Source: Novosphingobium sp. 18050 (GTDB lineage Bacteria; Pseudomonadota; Alphaproteobacteria; Sphingomonadales; Sphingomonadaceae). From it: a stretch of DNA of 64,000 nucleotides. Positions 1 through 8,398 of the stretch are shown here, piece by piece (the stretch's first letter is position 1; each line of letters begins with the position of its first letter). A model generated the notes under the pieces. The model saw only the letters and a program-made list of their open reading frames with translations. It ran no database searches and had not been told where the DNA came from. Both the position numbers and the translations under genes were made by a program. The DNA lies in assembly GCF_902706195.1 (NCBI RefSeq), contig NZ_CACSJO010000021.1:19663-83662 (forward strand), given 5' to 3'.

Positions 1-669
1 GGTTTCCGGTTTGCTCCGCGCATTCGCGACCTCAGCGAGAGGCGGCTCTACACGCTTGCCCAGGGCACCGAATTTGCCGCCCTCGATCAATTGATCGGGG
101 GTGCCGTCAACGTGAAAGCCATCGAGGATGACTGGGCAGAGGTGCTGCACCTCGCTGCATCGATCCGCACTGGCACAGTCAGCGCCTCCGTCATGCTCAA
201 GAAGCTGGCGGGCTATTCGCGTCAGAACTCGCTGTCGCGGGCGCTGCGGGAGATTGGTCGGGTTGAAAGATCGTTGTTCATGCTGGATTGGCTCGATGAC
301 ATTGACCTACGTCGCCGCACCAACGCTAATCTCAACAAGGGCGAGGCACGCAACGCCTTGGCCCGCGCTGTATTTTTCAACCGGCTTGGCGAGTTGCGGG
401 ATCGCACATTCGAGAACCAGCGGCACCGGGCGTCGGGGCTTAACCTCGTGTCGGCCGCGATAATCCTTTGGAATACCGTCTATCTCGGGCGGGCGGCCGA
501 TTATCTGCGCCAGCAAGGCCGCGTCATCGAGGGTGAGCTCTTGAGCCATGCGGCACCACTGGGCTGGGAGCACATCAGTCTTACCGGCGATTATCTCTGG
601 AGCGACATGAAATTGCCCGAGGATGGATATCGCCCACTACGCACGCAAAACAGCCGGTCAGGCGCTTAG
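1..669 (+). CDS. tnpA: Tn3-family transposase TnpA, C-terminal part (cut by window edge)
   Basis: This is the last 222 or so codons of a Tn3-family DDE transposase, open from base 1 and ending in a TAG that lies inside the terminal inverted repeat. It matches the C-terminus of the complete tnpA at 39816-42785 base for base as far as I compared it (offset 42116). The 5' part lies outside the window, so the start cannot be given. It is the right end of a second transposon copy in the same orientation as the complete one. Whether that copy is full length cannot be seen here. Confidence 0.93.
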   Translation, partial: GFRFAPRIRDLSERRLYTLAQGTEFAALDQLIGGAVNVKAIEDDWAEVLHLAASIRTGTVSASVMLKKLAGYSRQNSLSRALREIGRVERSLFMLDWLDDIDLRRRTNANLNKGEARNALARAVFFNRLGELRDRTFENQRHRASGLNLVSAAIILWNTVYLGRAADYLRQQGRVIEGELLSHAAPLGWEHISLTGDYLWSDMKLPEDGYRPLRTQNSRSGA

Positions 670-702
670 CGTACGTTTACGACCAGATTCTGCGATGCCC
701 CC
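665..702 (-). repeat. Tn3 right inverted repeat (IRR), left copy
   Basis: This is a 38-bp terminal repeat. Read on the minus strand it begins GGGGGCATCGC and ends CGTACGCTAAG, the usual GGGG...TAAG format of Tn3-family ends. It is identical to 42781-42818 and differs from the left end at 37333-37370 at a single position. It overlaps the tnpA stop codon. Confidence 0.93.
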
Positions 703-707
703 TATAC
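703..707. repeat. 5-bp target-site duplication TATAC (distal half)
   Basis: TATAC immediately follows the left transposon copy. The same five bases sit immediately before the left inverted repeat of the other copy (37328-37332). Five-base duplications are standard for Tn3-family insertion. The two halves are 36.6 kb apart with host DNA between them instead of a transposon, which points to a cointegrate. Confidence 0.85.
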
Positions 708-747
708 CTCGCTGCGCTACGACAGTACGGGGCGGTTCGGGAACTGA
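703..747 (+). pseudogene. Severed 3' end of the DUF2279-type gene at 36236
   Basis: Reading from 703 in frame gives Y-T-S-L-R-Y-D-S-T-G-R-F-G-N and a TGA at 745-747. The gene at 36236 reaches the transposon with ...QLPYT. Overlaying the TATAC duplication gives a continuous C-terminus QLPYTSLRYDSTGRFGN. This 45-bp scrap is therefore the lost end of that gene, carried to the other side by the transposon-mediated rearrangement. It ends 7 bases before the stop of the convergent glycosyltransferase gene. Confidence 0.82.
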
Positions 748-754
748 GCGCGGG

Positions 755-1969
755 CTACGAGGAAGGTCCTGCCGCCCGCAGTTTTTCGACCCCCTCCGCG
801 ACGATGGCGATATGCTCGGCCCAGGTCGGATCGTGCCAGATCGGCAGACGCTGCATCTGCGCGGCGTAAAGGGGCCCGCGTGCGCCGTGATCCAGCACTG
901 CCGCCTTCCAGCCCGGCCCGTCGAGCGGGTCGAGGTAATCAGGCACCGCGCCGCCCACTTCGCGTAAAGCTGGCAGGTCGCTGCAGATCACCGGCGTGCC
1001 TACCGACAGCGCCTCGGCCACCGGCATGCCGTAGCCTTCCGCGAACGAGGGCATGACCAGCGCGCGGGCACCGCGCAGCAGGGCGGAAAGACGCGCATCG
1101 GGGCAGCCGCCCAGTTCCTCGACATGGCCGACAAGGGAAGGGCAGCGCTCCAGCATGTCGACGACCTGCTCGTTCTCCCAGCCCCGGCGGCCGATGACGA
1201 TCAGGCGCGGCACTTGCTCCGGCGGCAGCGTTTCGGCGAGGTGGCGCCACAGGTTGAGCAGGAGGAGGTGGTTCTTGCGTGGCTCGATCGTGCCCAGGCA
1301 CACGAAGTAGGGGCGCCCGTCCGGCCCTGCCTCGGGCGCTGCGGGAGGCAGGCTTTCGGTGCCCAGCAGGGCGACGTGGATCGGAGTGCCCGGCTTCAGC
1401 CACGGCGCCAGCGAGCGGCCCGTCGCGGCGGAATTGACGATCGCCGCGCCGCCCGTCCGGGCGATGGCGCTGGCTACCGTCTCGATGCGGCGGCGGTGCA
1501 GCGCCGCGCCGGAGGGGCGGGCATATTCGGGAAACTCGATCGGGATCAGGTCATGGATCAGGCACAGGAACTTCGCCCGCTCCCGCGCGAGGATAGCATG
1601 CACTTTGGCGGCATTGGTCAGGTGGTGCGGCGATGCCTGCACGTAGACCGCGCCGGGGGAAGATCCCACGCCCCTGCCGGTGGGCAGCAGCCGCGCCAGC
1701 CATGGCAGGACTGAAGGCAGCGAGCGCTGGCGCGGGGCATCCTCTTCGCTCGACCAGCGGCGTTCCAGTTCGCCCAGATAGGCCAGCGCGGCCCCCGTTT
1801 TCAGGCGTCCGTAAAGGCCGGAGGGATGCACGGCGGCAAAGGCCAGTGCATCGCCGTAATGGGCCAGAAGTCCGCGCGCATAGGCCATCTCCACCCGGTC
1901 CACGCCCGAGGGGGTGGAATAGCGCAGCCGCGAGATCAGGCGCGAGATGTCGAGGATTACTTGCGTCAT
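755..1969 (-). CDS. Glycosyltransferase family 4-type
   Basis: A 404-residue GT-B fold glycosyltransferase. The C-terminal donor-binding half shows the group 1 pattern: a FVCLGTIEPRKNH segment, then the ALVMPSFAEGYGMPVAEALSVGTPVI motif region with the EGYGMP glutamate. The N-terminal half contains SGVDRVEMAYARGL, typical of the acceptor-binding domain in capsule and O-antigen enzymes. Its ATG overlaps the stop of kpsC (ATGA), so it is translationally coupled as the last gene of the kdsD-kdsB-phosphatase-kpsC operon. It probably adds a sugar to the capsule repeat or to its linker. Sugar specificity cannot be read from sequence. Confidence 0.85.
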   Translation of the reverse strand: MTQVILDISRLISRLRYSTPSGVDRVEMAYARGLLAHYGDALAFAAVHPSGLYGRLKTGAALAYLGELERRWSSEEDAPRQRSLPSVLPWLARLLPTGRGVGSSPGAVYVQASPHHLTNAAKVHAILARERAKFLCLIHDLIPIEFPEYARPSGAALHRRRIETVASAIARTGGAAIVNSAATGRSLAPWLKPGTPIHVALLGTESLPPAAPEAGPDGRPYFVCLGTIEPRKNHLLLLNLWRHLAETLPPEQVPRLIVIGRRGWENEQVVDMLERCPSLVGHVEELGGCPDARLSALLRGARALVMPSFAEGYGMPVAEALSVGTPVICSDLPALREVGGAVPDYLDPLDGPGWKAAVLDHGARGPLYAAQMQRLPIWHDPTWAEHIAIVAEGVEKLRAAGPSS

Positions 1970-3660
1970 CGAAAAGCGCTCATCAGCTTGCCTTGCCAGC
2001 GGCGCAGCGGGGCGATCCAGCCAAGGCGGTTTGCCGCGCTGGCGCTGGCCATGCGGCCCACCAGCACTTCGGGCGGGCAGGGCAGGCCGGTCACCGGGTC
2101 GAGATAGCGCGGGTAGAGGATCAGCACGCCCGCCACCAGCGCGTCGAGGGTGAGCCTGCGGATGCGGCGCGCGGGCACTTCGCCAAGGTCGCGGGTCAGG
2201 CCCCAGCCTGCGTAGAACGGGGCGCCGTGGCAGATGACTTCACGCCCGCGCATCAGCGCCTCGAATCCGGTGAGGGAGGTCAGCACATGCACCGCGTCCA
2301 CCGCGTCCAGCAACGGCGCCATGCCGCCGCCGCGCACGATGCGGTCGGCGAAAGCCAGGACCTCGGCGTCGGGAACGGCGCCCTTGCGGTGCCCGGCGTC
2401 GACATCGGGGTGGGGGCGAAACCAGATCTCGGCGTCAGGCTCGGCCGCACGCACCCGGCGCAGCAGTTCGAGGTTGGCGCCTAGCCCGGCGCGCGCGACC
2501 AGCTCGCCGCCGCCTGCCATTACCGACATATCGTCAGCGACCTGCGCGGGGACGAGGATCAGGCGCCGATCGCCGAGGGGGCCGGGGTGTCGTTCGGGGA
2601 CCGTGGATGCGGTTCCGGCCGAATACTTGCTGATGCCCGCCGCGACGATCGTCTTGCGCAGGGTTTTGGCGCGTTCGAGCAGCCTTGGCGGCATCTCGGC
2701 GGTGTTCAGGACCGTTTCCAGGTCGCTCGGGCCTGCCGGGTCGAAATGAATGCCCGAGGCGTCCACCACCACCGAGGAAGGCGGCACCAGATCGACGCCG
2801 AGGCCCACCGAGCGCACGAAACCATCCTCCACCCGCACCAGCGCGGTGCCTTGTGCGCGGGCGTTTCGGATCAGTGCGGAGGAAACGCGCGAAGGCCAGA
2901 TCGCCACGGCGCCGCCCGTCCCGCCATCAGCCTTGCGCGCGATCTTCAGCGCCCGCGCCGGGGCCGATACAATCCGCAGGGGCCGCTGCGGGTGCCATAG
3001 GAAATGGCGGATTTCCTTGCGTTTCCACCATGCCATGCCGCAGGCCGTCACAATCGGCCGGTTGGCGTCGAGGACCGTGCGCCACAAGCCCAGCAGTTCC
3101 AACGCCGCCGCCATCGTGGAAGGTCCGCCGGTGAAGGGGTCGCGCCAGATCGCGGCCCCCAGCGCCTGCGCGGCAACTTGGTCCAGCGCGGCGCCGTCAT
3201 CGTCGGGCGCGCCGAAACGGCCGGGAGAAAGCACCTCCACCGACACGCCCAGCACACGGGCCAGCACGATCCATTCGTCGTCGCCATGCGCGGCGAGAGC
3301 CTGCGCGCCGGGCAGCACCGACCATGGATCGACATCGCCGCGCCATGTCTCGGCGGCCAGCGCGCGGGTCCAGTCCCGGCCTGTGGCAGGCGTGATCCAC
3401 ACCGCGTCCGCGCGCCGCAACGTGCCGATTTCAGCGATGGAACGGGGGCGCAGCACGGTCCCGGCCGGACCGGCAAGACGCGCGGGATCGGCCCAGAACC
3501 GCCCGCCGACGCGCGCCTCGCGCACAGCCGCGAAAAGGGCGGCGGGATCGGCGACCTGCGCCGCATGCTCGGCAAAAGGCGAAACGGGGGCAAAGTGCGA
3601 AACGGCAGCATCGGCCCAGGGGAAGGGCGGTGCGCGCAGCAGAGGAAGGGGGGCGCTCAT
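1966..3660 (-). CDS. kpsC: Capsule beta-Kdo linker transferase, KpsC-like
   Basis: A 564-residue protein matching the KpsC family, which builds the poly-Kdo linker joining group 2-type capsules to lipid. Visible family features are RVEDGFVRSVGLG, a KYS segment following a conserved LRK helix, WFRPHPDVDAGHRKG, and TSLTGFEALMRG followed by GAPFYAGWGLT. It is somewhat shorter than the roughly 675-residue E. coli protein, mainly in the N-terminal transferase domain. The ATG at 3660 is chosen because it overlaps the preceding phosphatase stop (ATGA). The protein likely acts on the cytoplasmic face of the inner membrane with KpsS (30619-31902). Confidence 0.88.
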   Translation of the reverse strand: MSAPLPLLRAPPFPWADAAVSHFAPVSPFAEHAAQVADPAALFAAVREARVGGRFWADPARLAGPAGTVLRPRSIAEIGTLRRADAVWITPATGRDWTRALAAETWRGDVDPWSVLPGAQALAAHGDDEWIVLARVLGVSVEVLSPGRFGAPDDDGAALDQVAAQALGAAIWRDPFTGGPSTMAAALELLGLWRTVLDANRPIVTACGMAWWKRKEIRHFLWHPQRPLRIVSAPARALKIARKADGGTGGAVAIWPSRVSSALIRNARAQGTALVRVEDGFVRSVGLGVDLVPPSSVVVDASGIHFDPAGPSDLETVLNTAEMPPRLLERAKTLRKTIVAAGISKYSAGTASTVPERHPGPLGDRRLILVPAQVADDMSVMAGGGELVARAGLGANLELLRRVRAAEPDAEIWFRPHPDVDAGHRKGAVPDAEVLAFADRIVRGGGMAPLLDAVDAVHVLTSLTGFEALMRGREVICHGAPFYAGWGLTRDLGEVPARRIRRLTLDALVAGVLILYPRYLDPVTGLPCPPEVLVGRMASASAANRLGWIAPLRRWQGKLMSAFR

Positions 3661-4256
3661 GGACGGCGGCCCCACTCGGCCACGTCCAGCGCGCCGCCTG
3701 CGCTGCGCCGGATCGCGCCGTAGGAGCCGGTCGCGAGCTTCAGGCTACCCGGAGCATCCAACCCGGCCGCCATCAGCGCAAAACGCGCCGCGCCGTTGCT
3801 GGTGACGAGCAGGACCGGGCCTTCACTTTGCGCGAACAGCGCGCGCCAGCCTGCAAGACGCGCCTCGGCGTCGACGGTCCAGCCCGGCGGGGCTACGGCG
3901 CGTTCGTCCCATGCCGCCAGCGCACCTGTGCCAATGCGGGCGAGCACCACGTCTTCGGGCATGTCCTCGTCCGGGCCGTGGTCGATCTCGCGCAGCCAGT
4001 CGCACGGCTCGGGCTGGGGAGAGGCGGGCAGGTGGCTGAGGATCGCAGCTGCCGTCGCCCGCGTGCGAACCAGCGGCGAGGCCAGCACCCGCGCGAAATG
4101 CCAGCCCTGCGCGGCGAAATGCGCGCCCAGCGCATGGGCCTGCACCGTGCCCGCCGCCGTCAGCGGCAGGTCGGTGCGCGCACCGATCCGGCGCGGCGGC
4201 TCTCCGGCCTCGAAGGTGTTGCCGTGTCGGACGATGATGAAAGCAGGCGCGGGCAT
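3657..4256 (-). CDS. Histidine phosphatase family protein
   Basis: A 199-residue phosphoglycerate-mutase-type phosphatase. The catalytic RHG motif is at residues 10-12 (IIVRHGNT) and a second conserved arginine sits in ASPLVRTRATA. It lies between kdsB and kpsC with a 12-base gap upstream and an ATGA overlap downstream, so it belongs to the Kdo/capsule operon. The substrate is unknown. By position it might remove phosphate from a sugar phosphate, but Kdo-8-phosphate phosphatase (KdsC) belongs to the HAD superfamily, so this is not a KdsC homologue. Confidence 0.8.
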   Translation of the reverse strand: MPAPAFIIVRHGNTFEAGEPPRRIGARTDLPLTAAGTVQAHALGAHFAAQGWHFARVLASPLVRTRATAAAILSHLPASPQPEPCDWLREIDHGPDEDMPEDVVLARIGTGALAAWDERAVAPPGWTVDAEARLAGWRALFAQSEGPVLLVTSNGAARFALMAAGLDAPGSLKLATGSYGAIRRSAGGALDVAEWGRRP

Positions 4257-4268
4257 CGGCGCGCGGTA

Positions 4269-5075
4269 TCAGCCCGCGAAGGGATCGCCTAGCCGCGCGA
4301 TCGTATCCTCGGCCAGGGCAAGGTCTTCCGGCGTGTCGATCCCCGACATCACATGCGAAGGCGGATCGACCTCCACCGTGGCGACCGTGCGCCCGGCTTC
4401 GAGGAAGCGCAGCTGCTCCAACCCCTCCAGCGTCTCGTAATGGCCCGGCGCCGCATCGGCGAACCACTCCAGCGCGGCCATGCGGTAGCCGTAGAGGCCA
4501 AGGTGCTGCCAGACCGGCGAAAGCGGACCGGCTTCGCGCAAGGCAGCCTCGCCGCGCAGGGCCGGGATGATCGTCTTGGAGAACCACAGCGCGCGCCCGT
4601 CCTCTGCGCGAATGCAGGTGGTGCCGCTGAAGGGGGCGGTCAGCTTGTGCGTGCGCAAACGGTCGAGCCTTGCCCAGTCGAGCCGGTAGACCGGCGTCGC
4701 CACGTCCGCCGTGCCTTCGCGCAGCGCCGCGACCAGCCCGGCGACGATGGCGGGCGGGATGAACGGCGCATCGCCCTGCAGGTTGATGACCAGACCCGGC
4801 TTCTGCGCCCGCTGGCGCGCTGCGGCGCAGGCGCGCGAGGAGCCGGAATCGAGGTCCGGCGCGGTCATCACCGCTTCCGCGCCGATCTGCCGGGCGTGCT
4901 CGGCGATACGCTCGTCGTCGGTCGCCACCACGACCTCGCAGTTCCCCGCAAGGTCGGCGGCGGCGCGGGCCACGGCGGTTACCCGCTCTAGCAGGGAGCG
5001 CCCGGCGATCTGCAGCAGCGGCTTGCCCGGCAGGCGGGTCGAGCCGTAGCGGGCCGGGACGACGATCAGGTCCAT
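4269..5075 (-). CDS. kdsB: 3-deoxy-manno-octulosonate cytidylyltransferase (CMP-Kdo synthetase)
   Basis: A 268-residue nucleotidyltransferase that activates Kdo with CTP to give CMP-Kdo, the donor for KpsC and KpsS. The N-terminus IVVPARYGSTRLPGKPL is the KdsB signature. Further family motifs are VVVATDD and NLQGDAPFIPP. Length is close to the usual 245-270 residues. It lies downstream of kdsD and upstream of the phosphatase on the same strand. A plasmid copy alongside an expected chromosomal lipopolysaccharide copy fits dedicated precursor supply for the capsule. Confidence 0.93.
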   Translation of the reverse strand: MDLIVVPARYGSTRLPGKPLLQIAGRSLLERVTAVARAAADLAGNCEVVVATDDERIAEHARQIGAEAVMTAPDLDSGSSRACAAARQRAQKPGLVINLQGDAPFIPPAIVAGLVAALREGTADVATPVYRLDWARLDRLRTHKLTAPFSGTTCIRAEDGRALWFSKTIIPALRGEAALREAGPLSPVWQHLGLYGYRMAALEWFADAAPGHYETLEGLEQLRFLEAGRTVATVEVDPPSHVMSGIDTPEDLALAEDTIARLGDPFAG

Positions 5076-5103
5076 GGGCTGCGGGTATCCGTGATATCTT
5101 TAT

Positions 5104-5120
5104 GGTAGCTGATAGCTACC
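5104..5120. repeat. GGTAGCT/AGCTACC inverted repeat
   Basis: GGTAGCT and AGCTACC are separated by GAT, between kdsD and kdsB. Similar TAGCTACC palindromes occur at 14596-14616 and in the parA promoter (26399-26410). Its role is unclear. It may be an operator or a weak hairpin; no T-run follows on either strand. Confidence 0.4.
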
Positions 5121-5187
5121 AGCTTTAAGGAAAGCGGGAAGACCTGGGGCCATTGCCCCAGACCCCTTTACCGTCGTCGCCGCGCGC

Positions 5188-6174
5188 TCAGGCTACGCCG
5201 GCGCGGACCAGATCGTGCATGTGGACGATGCCCACCAGCGTTTCGCCATCCACCACGAACAGCACCGAGACGGCGTTTTCGTTGAGGATGCGCAGGGCTT
5301 CCGATGCCAGCGTCTCGCCGGTCACGGTCACCGGCCTTGGGGACATGTGCAGGCCGATGTTGTCGGCCAGGTCGTGGACGGCGATGCAGCGGCGCAGGTC
5401 GCCATCTGTGAAGGCGCCCACCAGCCTGCCGGCTTCGTCCACCACGGCGGTGCAGCCATAGCGCTTGGCGCTCATCTCGATCGTCGCGCTGGTCAGCGAG
5501 GCGTCGCCGCCCACGCGCGGGATCGCATCGTCCACGCCCATGATCTCTGCCACCGTGGAGAGCTGCGCGCCCAGTTTGCCGCCGGGGTGGAAAACGCGGA
5601 AATCGGAAGAGGTGAAACCGCGCGCCTCGATCAGCGCCACTGCCAGCGCATCACCCAGCACCAGCTGCAACGTGGTGGAGGACGTGGGCGCCAGTTCGTT
5701 GGGGCAGGCTTCCTTCACAGCGGGCATGGCCAGGCAGATGTTCGCAGCGCGGCCCGCAGTGCTGTCTGCATGCGAAGTCGCGACGATCAGCGTCACGCCG
5801 TAATGGTTGCAGTAGTGCAGGATGTCGCCCAGCTCGGCCGTCTCGCCCGACCAGGTGATGGCCAGCACCACGTCCTGCTTGGTGATGACGCCAAGGTCGC
5901 CGTGGCTGGCCTCGCCGGGGTGGAGATAGAGCGCCGAAGTGCCGGTTGAACGCATGGTCGCGGCGATCTTGCGCGCTATGTGTCCACTTTTACCCATACC
6001 GGTGACAATTACGCGGCCCTTCGTAGCGGCAAGCGCCTTGACCGCCCGGTCTACCTGCCGGCCAAGAGTATGACCTTCCAGTGCGGTCTTGAGAGTTGCG
6101 AGCGCCTGCATCTCTATTTCGAGCGTCTTGAGCGTGGACGCGCGATGCCGCGTCGGGAGGCTTTCTATTTTCAT
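5188..6174 (-). CDS. kdsD: Arabinose-5-phosphate isomerase (KdsD/KpsF)
   Basis: This enzyme interconverts ribulose-5-phosphate and arabinose-5-phosphate, the first committed step to Kdo. The N-terminal SIS domain shows VIVTGMGKSGHIARKIAATMRSTGT and the LYLHPGEASHGDLGVI loop, and two CBS domains follow. A TTG at 6201 would add nine residues, but the ATG at 6174 gives 328 residues, the length of E. coli KdsD, and is preferred. It heads the minus-strand Kdo operon and is divergent from kdsA, so 6175-6399 probably holds both promoters. Confidence 0.92.
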   Translation of the reverse strand: MKIESLPTRHRASTLKTLEIEMQALATLKTALEGHTLGRQVDRAVKALAATKGRVIVTGMGKSGHIARKIAATMRSTGTSALYLHPGEASHGDLGVITKQDVVLAITWSGETAELGDILHYCNHYGVTLIVATSHADSTAGRAANICLAMPAVKEACPNELAPTSSTTLQLVLGDALAVALIEARGFTSSDFRVFHPGGKLGAQLSTVAEIMGVDDAIPRVGGDASLTSATIEMSAKRYGCTAVVDEAGRLVGAFTDGDLRRCIAVHDLADNIGLHMSPRPVTVTGETLASEALRILNENAVSVLFVVDGETLVGIVHMHDLVRAGVA

Positions 6175-6399
6175 ATCACCCTGGACTTTATGTTTATTCA
6201 ACGTGTTGCAGGCCGTTGTATAAGAGGGGCGTTATTTGAAGCCGCGAGGGATTGCCAGCCGTTTCATTCCCCGCCAAGGAAACCAGCCACTTCGATTTGG
6301 AGGCGAGCAGGACCCTGACAGGGCCTGAACCGGGCCCTTCGCAGCTGCGAAACGGCTCGGCGTCCCAATAGGTTGCAGACATTTAACCGGCAGGCACAC

Positions 6400-7227
6400 A
6401 TGATCCTTTGTGGACACAAGATCGACGCAACCACCCCTTTATTCGCGATTGCGGGGCCCTGCGTCATCGAAAGCGAGGAACTGACCCTCAGCATCGCCGA
6501 AACGCTGGCCGGGGCGGCGCAAAGGCTGGGTCTGGTGCTGATCTTCAAGGCCTCGTTCGACAAGGCGAACCGCAGCTCGGACAAATCCTTCCGCGGGCTC
6601 GGCATGGACGAGGGGCTGCGCATCCTCGACAAGGTACGGGCGCAAACCGGCCTGCCGGTGATTACCGACGTTCATGAAGCGGCGCAGGTCGCGGCGGTGG
6701 CCTCGGTCGTCGACGTGCTGCAGACGCCCGCGTTCCTCGCGCGGCAGACCGATTTCATCGCGGCGGTGGCCGCCTCGGGCAAGCCGGTGAACATCAAGAA
6801 GGCGCAGTTCATGGCCCCTGGCGACATGAAGCAGGTCGTCGCCAAGGCCCGCAATGCGGCGACGGCGGCGGGGCATGAACCGGACAGCTTCCTGCTGTGC
6901 GAGCGCGGCACCTCGTTCGGCTACAACACCCTCGTCTCGGACATGCGCGGCCTTTCGATCATGGCCGAAACCGGCTGCCCCGTGGTGTTCGACGCGACCC
7001 ACTCGGTGCAGCAGCCCGGCGGCCTGGGCGAACGTTCGGGCGGCCAGCGCGAATACGTGCCCCTTCTGGCCCGCGCGGCGGTGGCGGCGGGCGTCGCGGG
7101 TGTGTTCATGGAAACCCACCCCGATCCCGACAAGGCCCTGTCCGACGGCCCCAACGCCCTGCCGCTGGAGCAGTTCGAGCCGCTCTGGGCAAAGCTCATG
7201 GCGATCGATGCGGTGGTGAAGGGCTGA
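6400..7227 (+). CDS. kdsA: 2-dehydro-3-deoxyphosphooctonate aldolase (Kdo-8-P synthase)
   Basis: It condenses arabinose-5-phosphate with phosphoenolpyruvate to Kdo-8-phosphate. Family motifs include IAGPCVIES near the N-terminus, FKASFDKANRSS, the LQTPAFLARQTDF barrel strand, NIKKAQFMAP, the RG(T)SFGYNTLVSDMR segment and FDATHSVQ. The ATG at 6400 follows a GGCAGG ribosome-binding site. An in-frame TTG at 6373 is less likely. At 275 residues the length is normal. With kdsD and kdsB it completes Kdo supply except for the phosphatase step. Confidence 0.94.
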   Translation: MILCGHKIDATTPLFAIAGPCVIESEELTLSIAETLAGAAQRLGLVLIFKASFDKANRSSDKSFRGLGMDEGLRILDKVRAQTGLPVITDVHEAAQVAAVASVVDVLQTPAFLARQTDFIAAVAASGKPVNIKKAQFMAPGDMKQVVAKARNAATAAGHEPDSFLLCERGTSFGYNTLVSDMRGLSIMAETGCPVVFDATHSVQQPGGLGERSGGQREYVPLLARAAVAAGVAGVFMETHPDPDKALSDGPNALPLEQFEPLWAKLMAIDAVVKG

Positions 7228-7260
7228 CGGGGGCTTGCATCCCTGACTGCCTTGTCCGAA

Positions 7261-8334
7261 ATGCCCTCAATGGCCTCTACCGGCAAAATGAAACAGAAGA
7301 TCGGGACAGTACTGCTCGCGCCGCTCTGGGCCCTGCAACTGCTCACCGGCGCGAAGAGCTTCCTCGACAATCCGCTGATCGGGTCGCAGCGCCTGAACGC
7401 GCGCGGGCTGCATGTGGGCCGGGTGAAGCTGGCGGCGGGCATGGCGGCATGGCGGCGGCGGCGCCTCGCCTCCAAAGTCCGTCCCGACTGGCGCGAGGCG
7501 TTCGACCGCGATGGCTTCGTAGCCATCCATGATGTGGTGCCGCCCGCGCAGTTCCCCGCGCTGCGCGAGGCGATGCTCGCCTACCGCGCGCCCGCTCGCG
7601 AAATGCGGCAGGGCGATGCGATCACCCGCAGGATGGCGATCGACCCGGCGATGCTCGCCGCGATCCCGGCCCTGCGCGGCCTGCTGGAGCGCAGGGACAT
7701 CACCGCGCTGTTCCACTACGTCGCCAGCTTCCGCACCACGCCGCTGCATTACGTCCAGACCATCGTCAGCCATTTCGAAGGCAACGAGCCGGACCCGCAG
7801 GAAACCCTGCACGCCGACAGTTTCCATTCCTCGCTCAAGGCCTGGCTATTCCTCAACCCGGTGGCCGAGGACGAAGGGCCGTTCACCTACGTGCGCGGCT
7901 CGCACCGTTTCACGCCCGAACGGCTTGCATGGGAACATCGCCGCTCGCTGCCCGAACCGCGCACGATCGACCGGCTTTCGGCGCGCGGTTCGCCCCGGGT
8001 TTCGGCCGATGATCTGGCGGCAATGAAGCTGGGCGCGGCCGAGGCGCTGGCGGTGCCCGGCAATACGCTGGTGGTGGCCGATACCTTGGGTTTCCACGCG
8101 CGCGGCCTCTCGGTGCGTCCGGGCGAGCGGGTGGAAATCTGGTCCTATGCCCGGCGCAATCCGTTCCTGCCGTGGCTGGGCGGCGACCTGCTCAGCCTGC
8201 CGGGCATTGCCGAGCGCCGCGTGAACTGGCTCTGGGCCCTGCGCGACAGGCTGGAGAAGCGCATCGGCCAGCCCTGGCGCCCCGTCGGCACGCGCACCGC
8301 GATGGATGACGGAGCCGATCGCGACCAGCCTTGA
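7261..8334 (+). CDS. Phytanoyl-CoA dioxygenase (PhyH) family protein
   Basis: A non-haem Fe(II)/2-oxoglutarate oxygenase of about 357 residues. The facial triad is visible as HAD in ETLHADSFHSS and a later histidine in ADTLGFHARG, followed by an arginine in SVRPGERVEIW that would bind 2-oxoglutarate. It starts 33 bases after kdsA on the same strand, so the two are probably co-transcribed. This suggests hydroxylation of a capsule lipid or sugar precursor, but the substrate is not known. The ATG at 7261 is used; a TTG nine bases upstream is also possible. Confidence 0.75.
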   Translation: MPSMASTGKMKQKIGTVLLAPLWALQLLTGAKSFLDNPLIGSQRLNARGLHVGRVKLAAGMAAWRRRRLASKVRPDWREAFDRDGFVAIHDVVPPAQFPALREAMLAYRAPAREMRQGDAITRRMAIDPAMLAAIPALRGLLERRDITALFHYVASFRTTPLHYVQTIVSHFEGNEPDPQETLHADSFHSSLKAWLFLNPVAEDEGPFTYVRGSHRFTPERLAWEHRRSLPEPRTIDRLSARGSPRVSADDLAAMKLGAAEALAVPGNTLVVADTLGFHARGLSVRPGERVEIWSYARRNPFLPWLGGDLLSLPGIAERRVNWLWALRDRLEKRIGQPWRPVGTRTAMDDGADRDQP

Positions 8335-8336
8335 AA

Positions 8337-8358
8337 TTCGTGCTTTCGAGTAGGAATT
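8337..8358 (+). repeat. Single Rep iteron downstream of repA
   Basis: This is a 22-bp copy of the iteron whose core is TTCGTGCTTTCGAGTAG. It matches the five-copy array at 30269-30419 and the inverted copy at 9330-9351. It lies 41 bases past the repA stop, so repA is bracketed by two oppositely oriented iterons. Confidence 0.8.
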
Positions 8359-8398
8359 AAAATTTCGTCATCCCGGGCCCCGCCAGCCCGGCTCAAGG

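Larger units (their letters stand above)
1..702 (+). repeat. Direct repeat of the Tn3 right end (second copy at 42117-42818)
   Basis: Bases 1-702 correspond to 42117-42818, with sequence identity to the last base of the inverted repeat and immediate divergence after it (TATAC here, GTATG after 42818). The repeat ends exactly at the transposon boundary. This marks two copies of the same transposon rather than a random duplication. Confidence 0.95.

Noticed and set aside
1966..3675. KpsC start at 3675.
   Set aside because: ATG 3660 overlaps the upstream stop as ATGA, typical of coupled genes in this operon.
3823..4587. Long minus-strand arginine-rich frame across kdsB and the phosphatase.
   Set aside because: A high-GC shadow frame with no motif, overlapping two well-supported genes.
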